Shown here in pieces: positions 18,056-28,111 of a stretch of 64,000 nt of DNA. The notes below the pieces were generated by a model that saw only the letters and a list, made by a program, of their open reading frames with translations, had not been told where the DNA came from and did not search any database. Position 1 is the stretch's first letter. Every line of letters starts with the position of its first letter. Position numbers and translations under genes: made by a program. This DNA is from Rhodospirillaceae bacterium (GTDB lineage Bacteria > Pseudomonadota > Alphaproteobacteria > SP197), in contig PBNE01000004.1 in NCBI GenBank assembly GCA_002722885.1, positions 1 to 64,000 on the forward strand, written 5' to 3'.

Positions 18056-18914
18056 TACCAAATATGGGAATGACTTGTGTTTGACCGACCGTCACACACA
18101 AGAATTTGGGTATGACAACTCGCAGAGGGTCGTCGCGGTTGCGAACCAGAAAGGCGGCGTTGGTAAGACAACGACAGCGATCAATCTGGCGACCGCACTG
18201 ACTGCGGTCGGACGTCGTGTGCTGATCGTCGATGCCGACGCCCAGGGCAACGCGAGCACCGGACTCGGGATCGCTCCGTCCGACAGGCGTCAGACAACGT
18301 ATGACCTCCTGAGCGGGGTCGATGCCATACCGATGGCCACGGCGATCCCGGGTCTGGAGATCATTCCGGCGACGGTCGATCTCTCGGGCGCAGAGATCGA
18401 ACTGATCGATGCCGAGCATCGCGAGCGGCGTCTCAAGTCGGCCCTCGACCGGATTGCCACCGGTTACGACCTCATTCTGATCGATTGTCCGCCCGCCCTG
18501 GGCCTGGTAACCCTCAACGCCCTGGTCGCTGCCGATGAGGTGCTGGTGCCGCTGCAGTGCGAGTTTTTTGCCCTGGAAGGACTCTCGCTGCTTCTGAACA
18601 CCGTCGAACGGGTCCGTGATACCTACAATTCCGAGCTGAAGGTTTCTGGCATCGTGCTCACGATGTTCGACAAGCGAAACCGGCTGTCGCGCGAGGTAGT
18701 TGCCGATGTGCGGGATGTCATGGGCGACACCGTCTATGACACCGTGATCCCGCGCAATGTCCGGGTCAGCGAGGCGCCGTCCTATGGTAAGCCTGTGATG
18801 TTACATGCTTTTCAGAGTTCCGGGGCACAAGCCTATGTGCATCTGGCCGGCGAAATGCTGCGCCGCGAACGGGACGAGCGGCCCGCAACCGAGACCATGA
18901 AGGGAGCGGCCTGA
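18039..18914 (+). CDS. parA: Chromosome partitioning ATPase ParA
   Basis: A 291-residue ParA/Soj-type P-loop ATPase with the deviant Walker A KGGVGKTTTAINLA, DADAQGNAS, and the LILIDCPPALGLVTLNAL Walker B region. It forms the nucleoid-bound gradient that moves ParB-parS complexes apart. There is an N-terminal extension of about 28 residues before VVAVANQKGG, a little longer than usual, so a start further in is possible. Overlaps rsmG and, by one base, parB. Confidence 0.96.
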   Translation: MTTDYNTKYGNDLCLTDRHTQEFGYDNSQRVVAVANQKGGVGKTTTAINLATALTAVGRRVLIVDADAQGNASTGLGIAPSDRRQTTYDLLSGVDAIPMATAIPGLEIIPATVDLSGAEIELIDAEHRERRLKSALDRIATGYDLILIDCPPALGLVTLNALVAADEVLVPLQCEFFALEGLSLLLNTVERVRDTYNSELKVSGIVLTMFDKRNRLSREVVADVRDVMGDTVYDTVIPRNVRVSEAPSYGKPVMLHAFQSSGAQAYVHLAGEMLRRERDERPATETMKGAA

Positions 18915-19822
18915 TGAGCGAGACCCGAGGACTGGGCCGCGGCCTTTCGGCCCTGATGGGAGAACCGGCTGCCAAGGTGTCGGCTCCGGCCGGTGACGGC
19001 TTGCGCACGCTGCCGGTCGGGCAGCTCACGCCTGGCCCCTACCAGCCACGCACCCGCTTCGATGAAGCCGAGCTCGACAAACTTGCGGATTCGCTGCGCC
19101 GCAGCGGCATGATGCAGCCAATCGTCGCGCGGCCCGTGGCGGGAGAAGAGGGCCTCTTCGAGATCGTTGCCGGTGAACGACGCTGGCGTGCCGCCCAGAA
19201 GGCCCAGCTTCACGACGTGCCGGTTATTGTGCGTGATCTCACGGACCGCGAAGTCCTCGAACTCGGGCTGGTCGAGAACCTGCAGCGGCAGGATCTGGGT
19301 CCGTTGGAAGAGGCCTCCGGTTACGACCGGCTGCGCCGTGAATTCGAGCTCACCCAGGTGGACGTAGCGAACATGGTCGGCAAGAGCCGCACCCATGTCG
19401 CCAACATGATGCGCCTGCTTCATCTGCCGTCTGCCGTGCTCGCGATGCTCGACAACGGTCAGCTCACCAGCGGCCACGGCCGCGCCCTGCTCGGGGCCGG
19501 TGATGTCGAAGTCCTTGCGATGCGTGTTCTGCGCGACGGTCTTTCGGTGCGTGACACCGAACGTCTGGTCGCGTCGGACGGCAAGACCACCGCAACAGGT
19601 TCCGGGGGTTCGTCTGGTTCGTCGAAAATGTCGAACGAGCTGCTCAGCGCCGACCTGCGCGACCTGCAGGAACGTCTGCGGGAACACACCGGGCTCAAGG
19701 TCGAGATCAAGGCCAAGGGGGAATCCGGGCAACTGGTGCTGAACTACACCAGCCTCGAACAGCTCGACGATATGATTGAGCGCCTGCAGGCACCGCCGCG
19801 TCCACGGCTGGTCAGCGGCTAG
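18914..19822 (+). CDS. parB: Chromosome partitioning protein ParB
   Basis: A 302-residue ParB/Noc CTPase that binds the parS sites and spreads on DNA. The sequence begins RGLGRGLSALMG, as typical, followed by the ParB CTP-binding boxes (QPRTRFDEAELDKLADSLRRSG and GERRWRAAQKA), an HTH domain (VDVANMVGKSRTHVANMMRLL, reading through about residue 190), a Ser/Gly linker (TGSGGSSGSSK) and a C-terminal dimerisation domain. Stops 22 bases before the convergent holA end. Confidence 0.97.
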   Translation: MSETRGLGRGLSALMGEPAAKVSAPAGDGLRTLPVGQLTPGPYQPRTRFDEAELDKLADSLRRSGMMQPIVARPVAGEEGLFEIVAGERRWRAAQKAQLHDVPVIVRDLTDREVLELGLVENLQRQDLGPLEEASGYDRLRREFELTQVDVANMVGKSRTHVANMMRLLHLPSAVLAMLDNGQLTSGHGRALLGAGDVEVLAMRVLRDGLSVRDTERLVASDGKTTATGSGGSSGSSKMSNELLSADLRDLQERLREHTGLKVEIKAKGESGQLVLNYTSLEQLDDMIERLQAPPRPRLVSG

Positions 19823-19843
19823 GCTCTAGAAGATCCGTTCCGT

Positions 19844-20872
19844 TCAACGACCGCCCGCGGCATGCGCCGCGCGGGCAAGGTCGTAAAGTGTGCGGCGACA
19901 GATGGTGTCCGCCGGCATGCCCGTGGTCTTGCATTGGATCTCGGCTTCGTTGAGATGGCCCAGAGCACGCAAGGCACGGTCGCTGGTCCACCGCCGGCTG
20001 CCTGCCTTAAGCGCATCTTCGGCGCGGAAGTGAAAGACCTTCGCTGCCTTGAGGGCCTGACCTTCGGCCATGCCGCGATCCCTGAGCGACAAAAAGAGCT
20101 GCAGCTGGGTCATATGCCGCCGCACCGCGCCCAGGATCGTGACCGGCTGTTCACGATCGGCCAGGGCGCGTTCCAGGCTGCGGTCGAGATCGTCCAGGTT
20201 GCCCGAAGAGACCGCGTGCGCGATCCGATCCATCGAAAGATAGGAGCTGTCGGCCACGGCCGCTTCGACGTCGGCCACCGTGGCGCGCCCGCCCTCGCCG
20301 ACGTAAAGCGCCAGTTTGGCAACCTCCGCGCGGGTCTGCCGCCGGTCACCACCGAGATAGGCCACCAGAAGCTGAACCGCATCGCCCTCGGCCTCGACAC
20401 CGTGTTGCGCCAACTCATCAACAATGACCGAACCGAGATCACGGTCTTCGTCGCGATAGCAGGCCACGGCGGCCCCGTCTTTGGCCTTCTCCAGAAGACC
20501 GCGCAGCTTCGAACGACCCTGCAGCTCACCCGCCTCGATCACCACCAGCGTGTCACCGGTCGGCTGGGCCAGAAGATCCTTCACGGCATCGGTCAACCGA
20601 TCGCCCCCGCCCTTCACACGCACGACCCGGCGTCCGCCGGTCAGGGCGATCGCGCCGGCCTCATCGATCAGCAGCACGGGGTCCGACGCCACGGTGTCGC
20701 CCTGCATCTCTGCCATCCGGAACGGATCGCCAAGATCCTCCAGGACACTGGACGCGAGAAGATCGCTGCGTTCACGGACAAGGCCGCTGTCAGCGCCGTA
20801 CACCAGCACCGCACGGACCGCGGCATCCGGAGCACGGCAGAACGCTTCGGCCTGGCGCGCGGCGATTTTCAT
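19844..20872 (-). CDS. holA: DNA polymerase III delta subunit (clamp loader)
   Basis: A 342-residue HolA protein, the wrench of the clamp loader that opens the beta ring. Recognised by VLVYGADSGLVRERSDLLASSV near residue 22, the DEAGAIAL region, and C-terminal helical LYDLARAAHAAG. The open frame extends 228 bases further upstream into lptE, but homology and the ATG at 20872 mark the start, 13 bases after the lptE stop. lptE-holA behind leuS is a conserved alphaproteobacterial order. Confidence 0.93.
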   Translation of the reverse strand: MKIAARQAEAFCRAPDAAVRAVLVYGADSGLVRERSDLLASSVLEDLGDPFRMAEMQGDTVASDPVLLIDEAGAIALTGGRRVVRVKGGGDRLTDAVKDLLAQPTGDTLVVIEAGELQGRSKLRGLLEKAKDGAAVACYRDEDRDLGSVIVDELAQHGVEAEGDAVQLLVAYLGGDRRQTRAEVAKLALYVGEGGRATVADVEAAVADSSYLSMDRIAHAVSSGNLDDLDRSLERALADREQPVTILGAVRRHMTQLQLFLSLRDRGMAEGQALKAAKVFHFRAEDALKAGSRRWTSDRALRALGHLNEAEIQCKTTGMPADTICRRTLYDLARAAHAAGGR

Positions 20873-20885
20873 GAACCGTGGCCGT

Positions 20886-21416
20886 TCACGCACCCTCGTT
20901 GCGTGAGAAGTAGAGCGAGAGGAGATTGGTGATCGTGTTGGAGAGATCGCTGGCGGCGTCCTGGGCGGTCGCCTGCTCGGCGACCAGCGTGGCATACTCC
21001 GATTCCACCACGTCATAACTGCCCGTTGAACGAGCAGTCGAGTGGTAAAGCTCTTCGAATGAGGTCGAATCGCGCAAGACGAACCGGGCCCACAGGACAA
21101 GGTTGAACCGGGTCACGGTGTCGGTCGTCTGGATCTGCAGGGGCGAAGTCGACTGGTCGATCTCGATCACTAAATCATAGCGCACCGGTTGAGGCCCGAC
21201 CCCTGCCGTGAAGCGGTCGATCAGCTCGTTCTTCAGGATCTGACCGATCCGTCGTTCCGTTCCCTCACCAACCTCGTTGATCCGGATCGCGGCGAGCTCG
21301 GCCGAGATCGACTCCGAATTGTCGGATGTGGCGTAAAGAGGACGGAAGCCGCATCCTCCCAGCGTCGGCAGACCGGCCAGCGCGGCGAGACCCAGAACGG
21401 TGCGGCGGGTCGGCAT
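20886..21416 (-). CDS. lptE: LPS-assembly lipoprotein LptE
   Basis: A 176-residue outer-membrane lipoprotein that plugs the LptD barrel and helps insert lipopolysaccharide. The N-terminus MPTRRTVLGLAALAGLPTLGG leads to a lipobox LGGC at about residue 22, followed by GFRPLYA, typical of alphaproteobacterial LptE. The Arg pair before the hydrophobic stretch could suggest Tat export, but this may be chance. ATG 21416 lies 4 bases after the leuS stop; a TTG at 21428 is in frame. Confidence 0.9.
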   Translation of the reverse strand: MPTRRTVLGLAALAGLPTLGGCGFRPLYATSDNSESISAELAAIRINEVGEGTERRIGQILKNELIDRFTAGVGPQPVRYDLVIEIDQSTSPLQIQTTDTVTRFNLVLWARFVLRDSTSFEELYHSTARSTGSYDVVESEYATLVAEQATAQDAASDLSNTITNLLSLYFSRNEGA

Positions 21417-21420
21417 GGCG

Positions 21421-24000
21421 TCAGCCAACCACGATGTTGACGATCTTGTTCGGCACCACGATCACCTTGTGCACGGATTTGTCTCCGATCGCACGCTGCA
21501 CATTGTCATCTGCCATGGCCGCGGCCTCGACATTGTCGTTGGCCGCATCGCGCGGCAGATCGAGCTTCGCACGCAGCTTGCCGTTGACCTGGACCGCGAT
21601 GGTGACGGTCTCCTCGATCACCAGTGCCGCATCGACGGCGGGCCATGGCGAATCGGCCAGGAGGGCATCGTGACCCAGGGTGCGCCACATCTCTTCGGCT
21701 AGATGCGGCATCATGGGACCGATCAAAAGCACCAGACCCTCGAGCGCCTCGCGCAGGACCGCACCGTCACCATCGCCCTGGGGTTTGAAGCCTTCGATGG
21801 CGTTGGCCAGCTCGTAGATCCGGGCGACCGAGCGGTTGAAGTGGAACGCTTCGATGTCGCCGGTCACACCGTCGATCGTGCGATGCAGGGCTTGTCGCAC
21901 CGCGCGGGATGCATCACTTGTGCTGGCAGCCGGATCGGATCCGGGCGCTGGGAGATCATCGATCGCCCGCCCGACCATACGGGCGATGCGCTGGACAAAC
22001 CGGTGAGCGCCTGCGATGCCCGATTCGGTCCATTCAAGATCGCGGTCCGGCGGCGAATCCGACAGCATGAACCAGCGCGCGGTGTCGGCCCCGAACTCCG
22101 CGATGATCCGCTCGGGATCGACCACGTTCTTCTTGGACTTGGACATCTTTTCGGAACGTCCGCGCGTCAGGTCGCGGCCATCGGCGATCAGCCTGGCCGA
22201 ACCGTCTTCACCAAGCTTGACCTCATCGGGCTGGAAGTACTCCCATTGATCTCCCTTTGAGACCACATAGGTCTCGTGCGTCACCATGCCCTGGGTGAAC
22301 AGGCCGTCGAACGGCTCGTCGATGTCGAGGTAGCCACAACGGCGCAGGGCGCGCGTGAAGAAGCGCGAATAGAGCAGATGCAGCACCGCATGTTCGATGC
22401 CGCCGATATACTGGTCGACCGGCATCCAGTAGGCCACCGCGTCCTTGTCCATCGGCGAATCGTCACGCGGCGAGCAGAAGCGCAGGAAGTACCAGCTGGA
22501 ATCGACAAAGGTGTCGAGCGTGTCGGTGTCGCGTTCCGCGTCTTTGCCGCAGGACGGACAGGTGACGTGTTTCCAGGTCGGGTGACGATCGAGCGGATTG
22601 CCCGCTTCACCGATCACGACGTCATCGGGCAGGGCAACTGGAAGCTCCGTATCGGACACCGGCACCATGCCGCAATCCGCACAATGGACGATCGGAATCG
22701 GGCAGCCCCAGTAGCGCTGGCGTGACACGCCCCAATCGCGCAGGCGGTAGTTGATCGTGCGTTCGCCGCGATCCGCCGCTTCCAGACGGGAGGCGATCAC
22801 TTCCTTTGCCGCCTCGACGGTCATGCCGTCGAGGAAGTCCGAATTGGCGAGCAGGCCTTCACCTTTGAACGCCTCATCACCCACCTCGAAGGTCGCGACA
22901 TCGGCATCCTTCGGCAAAACCACCGGTGTGACGGTCAAACTGTACTTGCGGGCGAAGTCGAGGTCGCGTTGATCGTGGGCCGGGCAACCGAAGATCGCGC
23001 CGGAGCCGTACTCCATGAGCACGAAATTGGCGACATAGACCGGCAGTTCGCGCCCGTCGAAGGGGTGGAACGCCCGAAGGCCCGTGTCGAACCCCTTCTT
23101 TTCAGCCCGTTCAATCGCTTCTTCGCTGGTGCCGATCCGTCCGCATTCGGCGACGAATTCCGCAAGAGCGGGGTTGTCGGCTGCGAGTTCGCTGCTGAGC
23201 GGATGCTCGGGCGAGAGCGCCATGAAGCTGGCGCCGAAGATTGTGTCGTGGCGTGTGGTGAAGACCTCGAGAAGATCGTCGCGCCCGGCGAGGGCAAAGC
23301 GCATCTTCAAACCTTCTGAGCGCCCGATCCAGTTGGTCTGCATCAGCCGGACCTTATCGGGCCAGCGGTTGAGCTCTGCCAGCGCGTCGGCGAGCTCGTC
23401 GGCAAACTCCGTGATCTTGAGAACCCATTGATTCAACTGGCGTTTTTCGACCGGTGCACCGGAGCGCCAGCCCTTGCCGTCGATGACCTGCTCGTTGGCC
23501 AGCACGGTCTGGTCGACCGGATCCCAGTTGACCCAGGCCTCGCGGCGGTCGACCAGGCCGACCTTCAGGAAGTCCAGGAACAGCTTCTGCTGGTGTTTGT
23601 AGTATTCCGGATGGCAGCTCGCGATCTCGCGCGACCAGTCGAGCGACAGACCCATGGACTGAAGCTGGCGACGCATCGTCGCGATGTTCTCAAAGGTCCA
23701 GTCGCGCGGATGCACGCCCTTGGCAATCGCCGCGTTCTCGGCCGGCAGGCCGAAGGCGTCCCAGCCCATCGGGTGCAGCACGTTGAAACCGCGGGCGCGC
23801 TTATAGCGTGCGACCAGGTCGCCCATCGCGTAGTTGCGCACGTGGCCCATATGAATGCGGCCACTGGGATAGGGAAACATCTCCAGGACATAGGCCTTGG
23901 GCCGGTTGTCGGCGTTGTCGGCCTCGAAGGTGCCGCGTTCGTCCCAGACCTTGCGCCAATGTGCCTCGGCTTCGCGGAAGTTGTAGCGTTCTTGCGCCAT
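21421..24000 (-). CDS. leuS: Leucyl-tRNA synthetase LeuS
   Basis: An 859-residue class I aminoacyl-tRNA synthetase. The HIGH motif appears as [13 protein letters not shown], the KMSKS motif as [13 protein letters not shown], and the CP1 editing domain contains the conserved [20 protein letters not shown] region. A zinc-ribbon-like segment with CADCG and CPSCG is present. ATG 24000 ([15 protein letters not shown]) matches the family; upstream codons in frame are not homologous. First gene of leuS-lptE-holA. Confidence 0.98.
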   Translation of the reverse strand: MAQERYNFREAEAHWRKVWDERGTFEADNADNRPKAYVLEMFPYPSGRIHMGHVRNYAMGDLVARYKRARGFNVLHPMGWDAFGLPAENAAIAKGVHPRDWTFENIATMRRQLQSMGLSLDWSREIASCHPEYYKHQQKLFLDFLKVGLVDRREAWVNWDPVDQTVLANEQVIDGKGWRSGAPVEKRQLNQWVLKITEFADELADALAELNRWPDKVRLMQTNWIGRSEGLKMRFALAGRDDLLEVFTTRHDTIFGASFMALSPEHPLSSELAADNPALAEFVAECGRIGTSEEAIERAEKKGFDTGLRAFHPFDGRELPVYVANFVLMEYGSGAIFGCPAHDQRDLDFARKYSLTVTPVVLPKDADVATFEVGDEAFKGEGLLANSDFLDGMTVEAAKEVIASRLEAADRGERTINYRLRDWGVSRQRYWGCPIPIVHCADCGMVPVSDTELPVALPDDVVIGEAGNPLDRHPTWKHVTCPSCGKDAERDTDTLDTFVDSSWYFLRFCSPRDDSPMDKDAVAYWMPVDQYIGGIEHAVLHLLYSRFFTRALRRCGYLDIDEPFDGLFTQGMVTHETYVVSKGDQWEYFQPDEVKLGEDGSARLIADGRDLTRGRSEKMSKSKKNVVDPERIIAEFGADTARWFMLSDSPPDRDLEWTESGIAGAHRFVQRIARMVGRAIDDLPAPGSDPAASTSDASRAVRQALHRTIDGVTGDIEAFHFNRSVARIYELANAIEGFKPQGDGDGAVLREALEGLVLLIGPMMPHLAEEMWRTLGHDALLADSPWPAVDAALVIEETVTIAVQVNGKLRAKLDLPRDAANDNVEAAAMADDNVQRAIGDKSVHKVIVVPNKIVNIVVG

Positions 24001-24132
24001 GACGGTTCGATTCTGCCTGATCGTTCGGGCGCGCAAGCTAACGCATGGCGCCAAGGTTTTCCAAGGACGAACGGGCGGTCAGCCCATCCGGATTCTCACC
24101 GGATGCACGCCGCGGGCAACCAGTGAAGGGTG

Positions 24133-24714
24133 TTATTGGCCTAGCTGGGCAATGCGCATCTGGCGCGCGCGGGTGAGGATCGCGTCTTCCAGGGCCGCAG
24201 CGGTTCCGACGTCGACCGGCGCTTCGTACCAGTTACCGTCGGCGCCGCGCAGCTGGCGGTTCACGGTGACCGAAACGCCATCGGCCCGCAGCCGTGTGTC
24301 CAGGATATAGACGGTTACCTTGAACCGCTCGCTGGGTGTCTCAGGTGGTGCGTACCAGTCATAGATGACCACACCGCCCAGCGGATCGGCCGACAGGGGC
24401 GGCAGAAAGGAGAAGGTGTCGAGCGAAGCGCGCCACAGGAAGGCGTTCACGCCCAGGCCCCCGCCGCCCAGCGTGTCGCCGGCGCGCGTCTCATCAAACA
24501 GGGAGCTGATGCCACCGGTACCGAAGATGGTCTGACGGTTGGGATCGCTGCCATCGGGTTCATAACGACCTTGGGGCGTCTGGATCGTGTCCTCGACACC
24601 GTCGTAAGAGACGTTGTCGCAGGCCGCCAGAACGCCGGAAACCAGCGAAATCAGGGCAAGCCGGCGCAAAATCGGCCCGAATCCTGTTCTTTCGGAGAGA
24701 AAAGTCGTGTTCAT
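24133..24714 (-). CDS. DUF3576-family lipoprotein
   Basis: A 193-residue protein with a signal peptide ending in lipobox VLAAC (Cys32), then a mature domain with GVNAFLWRASLDTFSFLPP and DWYAPPETPSERFKVTVYILDTRLRADGVSV, which I recognise as the DUF3576 family found next to leuS in alphaproteobacteria. Function unknown; the gene position before leuS-lptE and the lipoprotein character suggest an envelope role, which is inference. The start at 24714 is ATG. Confidence 0.85.
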   Translation of the reverse strand: MNTTFLSERTGFGPILRRLALISLVSGVLAACDNVSYDGVEDTIQTPQGRYEPDGSDPNRQTIFGTGGISSLFDETRAGDTLGGGGLGVNAFLWRASLDTFSFLPPLSADPLGGVVIYDWYAPPETPSERFKVTVYILDTRLRADGVSVTVNRQLRGADGNWYEAPVDVGTAAALEDAILTRARQMRIAQLGQ

Positions 24715-25074
24715 GGAGACACAAATGTCCTCGGCGGGGCGTAATGCCGCGCACCTTGGCTCAGTAGGGCGCGGTGAGCAAGCACATCTTGCTGACTATC
24801 CGGTGTGTCAGTCTGACATGAGGTGAGGTTTTTGTGCAACAGTGAGCCAGAAAGGCAACAAGAAGGCAGAAAAGCCGTGGAGAATCTGGCCGTTGTCTTG
24901 TTAGATTGCTCTCGTTCTACCGGGCGATGGTCTGCCGACGCTGATGCTATGAACCAAAGTTACCCGCCGAAAGGCTGGTTTTCCAGGGTTCAGGTTGTCG
25001 GGGGCCGGAGATTCGGTCCCTTTCCTTTCCGGAAAGGGTTGGTACTTAAACATCTCATTTGGAGGTTTGCGCAA
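24715..25074 (+). other. Long leader and promoter region of the porin gene
   Basis: A 360-base gap between divergent genes, less GC-rich than its surroundings, with no gene I can support. It contains the short palindrome TGTCAGTCTGACA (about 24808-24820), and near its end an 8-bp hairpin (25018-25025 with 25031-25038, loop TTTCC) followed by a GGAGG ribosome-binding site at 25061-25065. A long, structured 5' leader fits a highly regulated outer-membrane protein mRNA, often a target of small RNAs, but nothing shows this directly. Confidence 0.45.
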
Positions 25075-26292
25075 ATGAAAAAGGTACTTCTCGGTACCAC
25101 GGCGCTGGTCTCGGCGGGTCTTGTCGCGCAGAGCGCGCAGGCAGCTGATCCGATCGAGCTGAGCGTTAGTGGTTACCACAATTGGGCGTTGTTCTTCGCG
25201 AACAATGACGAAAACGCTGCTACCGGCTCGCTGCCGGCTCAGCCGGGCTTCGGCCTGGGTGGCCACGACATCAAGTTTAGTGGCGAGGTTCATTTCAAGG
25301 GTAAGACCGTGCTCGACAACGGCCTTGAGGTCGGTGTCCGCATTGAGCTCGAAGGCGAGACCGTCGGCGACCAGATGGACGAGAACTACGCCTGGATCTC
25401 AGGCTCGTTCGGTACGTTCCGCTTCGGCAACGACGATCCGGCCTCGCTGGCTATGTCGACGGCCGCTCCGTACCTGAACTACATCTTCGGCGCCAACTCG
25501 GCGTCCGTGTTCGCCAACGGCTTGTCGCAGTTCTTCGCGACGACCGCCGGTACGGCTTCGCTGCGTACGCGCTTTGCCGCTGGCGGCGGCGCAACTTTTG
25601 CGACGTTCCCGAACCAGGCGGGCGACGATGCGTCGCTGATGTACTTCAGTCCGGTCTTCAACGGCTTCCAGTTCGGCGTTACGTATGCCCCGAACAACGT
25701 CGAAGCCCGTATGAGTGGTGGGTACCTGCTGCCGGTTCTCACCGGTACCGCCGCGACCTCGCCGGCCACCACCCACGGTGAAGTCTACTCGGTCGGCGCC
25801 CGTTATGACGGCGCCGTCGGTGACGTCGGCGTGACCGTGGCCGCTGGCTGGATGCGCATGAACAATAAGGCCCAAAATAATACTCCGGGCACCCTCCTGG
25901 GTGCGGATTCGGATACCGTGAACGCTGGCCTGGTGCTTTATATGGGCGACTGGGGCGTTGGTGGTTCGTACAAGTCGGTGTCTGATGCGCAAAACGTTGC
26001 GGGCTCGGATAACGAAGCCTTCGACATCGGTGTGGCCTACTGGTCGCCCGGTGGTGCGTGGTCGGCTGGTGTCTACTACCTGCATCATGAGCTCGACTAC
26101 GCTGCGGGCAACCTCGTTGCTGGCAGGGCGATCACGGATGAGTTCGATGCCTACCGTCTGATGGGCCAGTACGAGATGGGTCCGGGCGTGTCGGTCACGG
26201 GCACCATCGGTCTGGACCAGTTCTCGGACGGTGTCGTCAATCGAGATTACGATACCGAGTTTGTCGGTACCGGCATCATGATCGGCTTCTGA
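25075..26292 (+). CDS. General porin (gram-negative porin family)
   Basis: A 405-residue outer-membrane beta-barrel. A signal peptide MKKVLLGTTALVSAGLVAQS ends at AQA (about residue 23), followed by repeated amphipathic strands such as LELSVSGYHNWALFF, VGVRIELEGE, YAWISGSFGTFRFGNDD, and a C-terminal GTGIMIGF ending in the phenylalanine needed for Bam recognition. The FGNDDP region resembles the constriction loop of alphaproteobacterial porins. GGAGG lies 9 bases before ATG 25075. A strong terminator follows. Codon use differs a little from neighbours, as expected for a very highly expressed gene. Confidence 0.93.
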   Translation: MKKVLLGTTALVSAGLVAQSAQAADPIELSVSGYHNWALFFANNDENAATGSLPAQPGFGLGGHDIKFSGEVHFKGKTVLDNGLEVGVRIELEGETVGDQMDENYAWISGSFGTFRFGNDDPASLAMSTAAPYLNYIFGANSASVFANGLSQFFATTAGTASLRTRFAAGGGATFATFPNQAGDDASLMYFSPVFNGFQFGVTYAPNNVEARMSGGYLLPVLTGTAATSPATTHGEVYSVGARYDGAVGDVGVTVAAGWMRMNNKAQNNTPGTLLGADSDTVNAGLVLYMGDWGVGGSYKSVSDAQNVAGSDNEAFDIGVAYWSPGGAWSAGVYYLHHELDYAAGNLVAGRAITDEFDAYRLMGQYEMGPGVSVTGTIGLDQFSDGVVNRDYDTEFVGTGIMIGF

Positions 26293-26315
26293 TCTACCGA
26301 TCAGTTTGCTATGGG

Positions 26316-26343
26316 AAAGGGCGGTCTTCGGACCGCCCTTTTT
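26316..26343 (+). terminator. Rho-independent terminator of the porin gene
   Basis: A perfect 11-bp stem (26316-26326 with 26331-26341) closed by the stable tetraloop TTCG and running into a T-tract. It separates the porin from the sulfotransferase array, so the array should have its own promoter in 26344-26418, where I see no clear -35/-10 pair. Confidence 0.93.
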
Positions 26344-26418
26344 CGTTCATCGTTGAGATCGACCTGCTCTGAAGGGCCCGTGTGTGTTAAGGGATGCCCA
26401 AACGATGCGATGGATTGC

Positions 26419-27267
26419 ATGGGCAAGTTGATCTGGCTGGCGTCTTACCCGAAATCGGGCAACACATGGATGCGGGCCTTTCTCACCAATCTGATGACCA
26501 ATGCAGAACGGCCGGTCGGGATCGACGATCTCGGCACCTTGGCGATAGGTGATTCCGAACCGGGCCGTTATGAGACCCTCTCGGGCAAACAGGCTGCGGA
26601 CCTCACGCCCGATGATGTCGCTGCTTTGCGGCCGCGGGTCCATGCGCAAATCGCCGCAGAACATCCCGACACGCGCTTTGCTAAAATTCACAGCGCTATG
26701 ATGCAGCTTGCCGGTCAGCCCACCGTCAACATGGCAGTCACCGCAGGCGCTATCTACATCGCCCGCAATCCACTTGATGTCGCGGTCTCGTTCAGCCATC
26801 ACCTCGGTGCTGGGATCGACGACATCATCGAACTCATGGGCCGTGACAACGCCTTGACCGACAGCACCGGTGTCGCCATCTCCGAGCTGATCGGAAGCTG
26901 GAGCCAGCACGTTCTGAGCTGGACCGCGCACCCCAGTCCGGGTCTGCATGTGGTGCGATACGAGGATATGTTGGCGAAACCGCAAAAAACGTTTGGCGGC
27001 GTCGTGAAATTTCTCGGCCTCGACGCGCCCCGATGCAGAATCGAACGCGCGATTCATCATGCCTCGTTCAAGGTCTTGCGCAACCAGGAAGACAAATCCG
27101 GATTCCGGGAGCGCAGCGAAAAGGCTGAGCGGTTTTTCCGTTCCGGCCGTGCGGGCGGCTGGCGCGATGCCCTGAGCAGCGCACAGGTTGAGGCCATCAC
27201 CGAACGCCATCGCGAGCAGATGGCCCGGTTCGGTTATCTCGATGCGCTGCAAGAAGGAGCGCGCTGA
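26419..27267 (+). CDS. Sulfotransferase-family protein 1 of 8
   Basis: A 282-residue cytoplasmic Sulfotransferase_1-type (PF00685-like) protein, expected to move sulfate from PAPS to a hydroxyl or amine. The 5'-phosphosulfate loop YPKSGNTWMR is residues 10-19, the catalytic-type pair Lys89-x-His91 is in FAKIHS, the 3'-phosphate motif ARNPLD is at 115-120, RYEDM at 180-184, and the C-terminal RSGRAGGW motif, corresponding to RKGxxGDW of animal enzymes, at 241-248. No signal peptide. ATG 26419 matches the start of the seven following paralogues; an in-frame ATG lies 9 bases upstream. First of the array. Acceptor unknown. Confidence 0.88.
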   Translation: MGKLIWLASYPKSGNTWMRAFLTNLMTNAERPVGIDDLGTLAIGDSEPGRYETLSGKQAADLTPDDVAALRPRVHAQIAAEHPDTRFAKIHSAMMQLAGQPTVNMAVTAGAIYIARNPLDVAVSFSHHLGAGIDDIIELMGRDNALTDSTGVAISELIGSWSQHVLSWTAHPSPGLHVVRYEDMLAKPQKTFGGVVKFLGLDAPRCRIERAIHHASFKVLRNQEDKSGFRERSEKAERFFRSGRAGGWRDALSSAQVEAITERHREQMARFGYLDALQEGAR

Positions 27268-27269
27268 GA

Positions 27270-28106
27270 ATGGGACGCATCATCTGGCTGGCAAGCTATC
27301 CCAAATCCGGCAACACCTGGACACGGATTTTTCTGCTCAACCTCTTCATGAACCCCTCTAAGCCGCTGTCGATCAACGAGATCGGCGAAATGTCGCCGTC
27401 CGATTCCCAGCTCGGCTGGTACACCATGCTCGAAAGCCGTCCGGCAGATCAGTGGAGCCTTCCGGAGGTTGCCAAGCTACGCCTTCGCGTGCAGGAGGAG
27501 ATTGCGGGAATAACACCCGACTCAATCTTCGTGAAAACCCATTCGCCTTTGCTGCCCTGGCAGGGTGTGCCTGCGTTCAACATGAATGTGACCGCCGGCG
27601 CCATCTGCATCGTACGCAACCCTCTGGATGTCGTGGCGTCCTATGCCAATCATTCCGGGCTCGATCTCGACCCCATGATCAGGATCATGGCCGAAAAGGA
27701 TTACCTCGTGCCGGGTGGAGGCGAGCGGGCGCCTCATCCCATCGGCGACTGGTCCCAGAATGTCGCGAGCTGGACGGCACGGCCTCATCCCGCCATGCAT
27801 GTCATGCGCTACGAGGACATGCTCGATGACCCGGTGATGGCTTTCGGCAAGCTGGTCAGGTTCCTGCGCCTACCCAAGGATCGTGGCAGGCTCGACAAGG
27901 CGCTCAAGTTCTCCTCCTTCGACAAAGCCAAAAAGCAGGAAAAGACCAAGGGCTTCAATGAAGCCAGCAAGCGCGCCAAGGGCTTCTTCCGCAGCGGCAA
28001 GGCCGGCGGCTGGCGCACCGAGCTGACCCCCGCTCAGGTGCGTACCGTGGTCAATGCCCACCGAGAACAGATGGAACGCTTCGGTTACGTTCCGGAGGGG
28101 TATTAG
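27270..28106 (+). CDS. Sulfotransferase-family protein 2 of 8
   Basis: A 278-residue paralogue. PAPS loop YPKSGNTWTR at 10-19, Lys89-x-His91 in FVKTHS, RNPLD at 116-120, RYEDM at 180-184, RSGKAGGW at 241-248. The region from 190 to 240 is unusually lysine-rich (LDKALKFSSFDKAKKQEK). The middle acceptor-facing part, including HSPLLPWQG and the Pro/Gly-rich stretch around 147-157, differs from the other copies. It starts 2 bases after the stop of copy 1, with AAGGAG 14 bases upstream, so the two are co-translated or at least co-transcribed. Confidence 0.88.
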   Translation: MGRIIWLASYPKSGNTWTRIFLLNLFMNPSKPLSINEIGEMSPSDSQLGWYTMLESRPADQWSLPEVAKLRLRVQEEIAGITPDSIFVKTHSPLLPWQGVPAFNMNVTAGAICIVRNPLDVVASYANHSGLDLDPMIRIMAEKDYLVPGGGERAPHPIGDWSQNVASWTARPHPAMHVMRYEDMLDDPVMAFGKLVRFLRLPKDRGRLDKALKFSSFDKAKKQEKTKGFNEASKRAKGFFRSGKAGGWRTELTPAQVRTVVNAHREQMERFGYVPEGY

Positions 28107-28111
28107 GCGCG

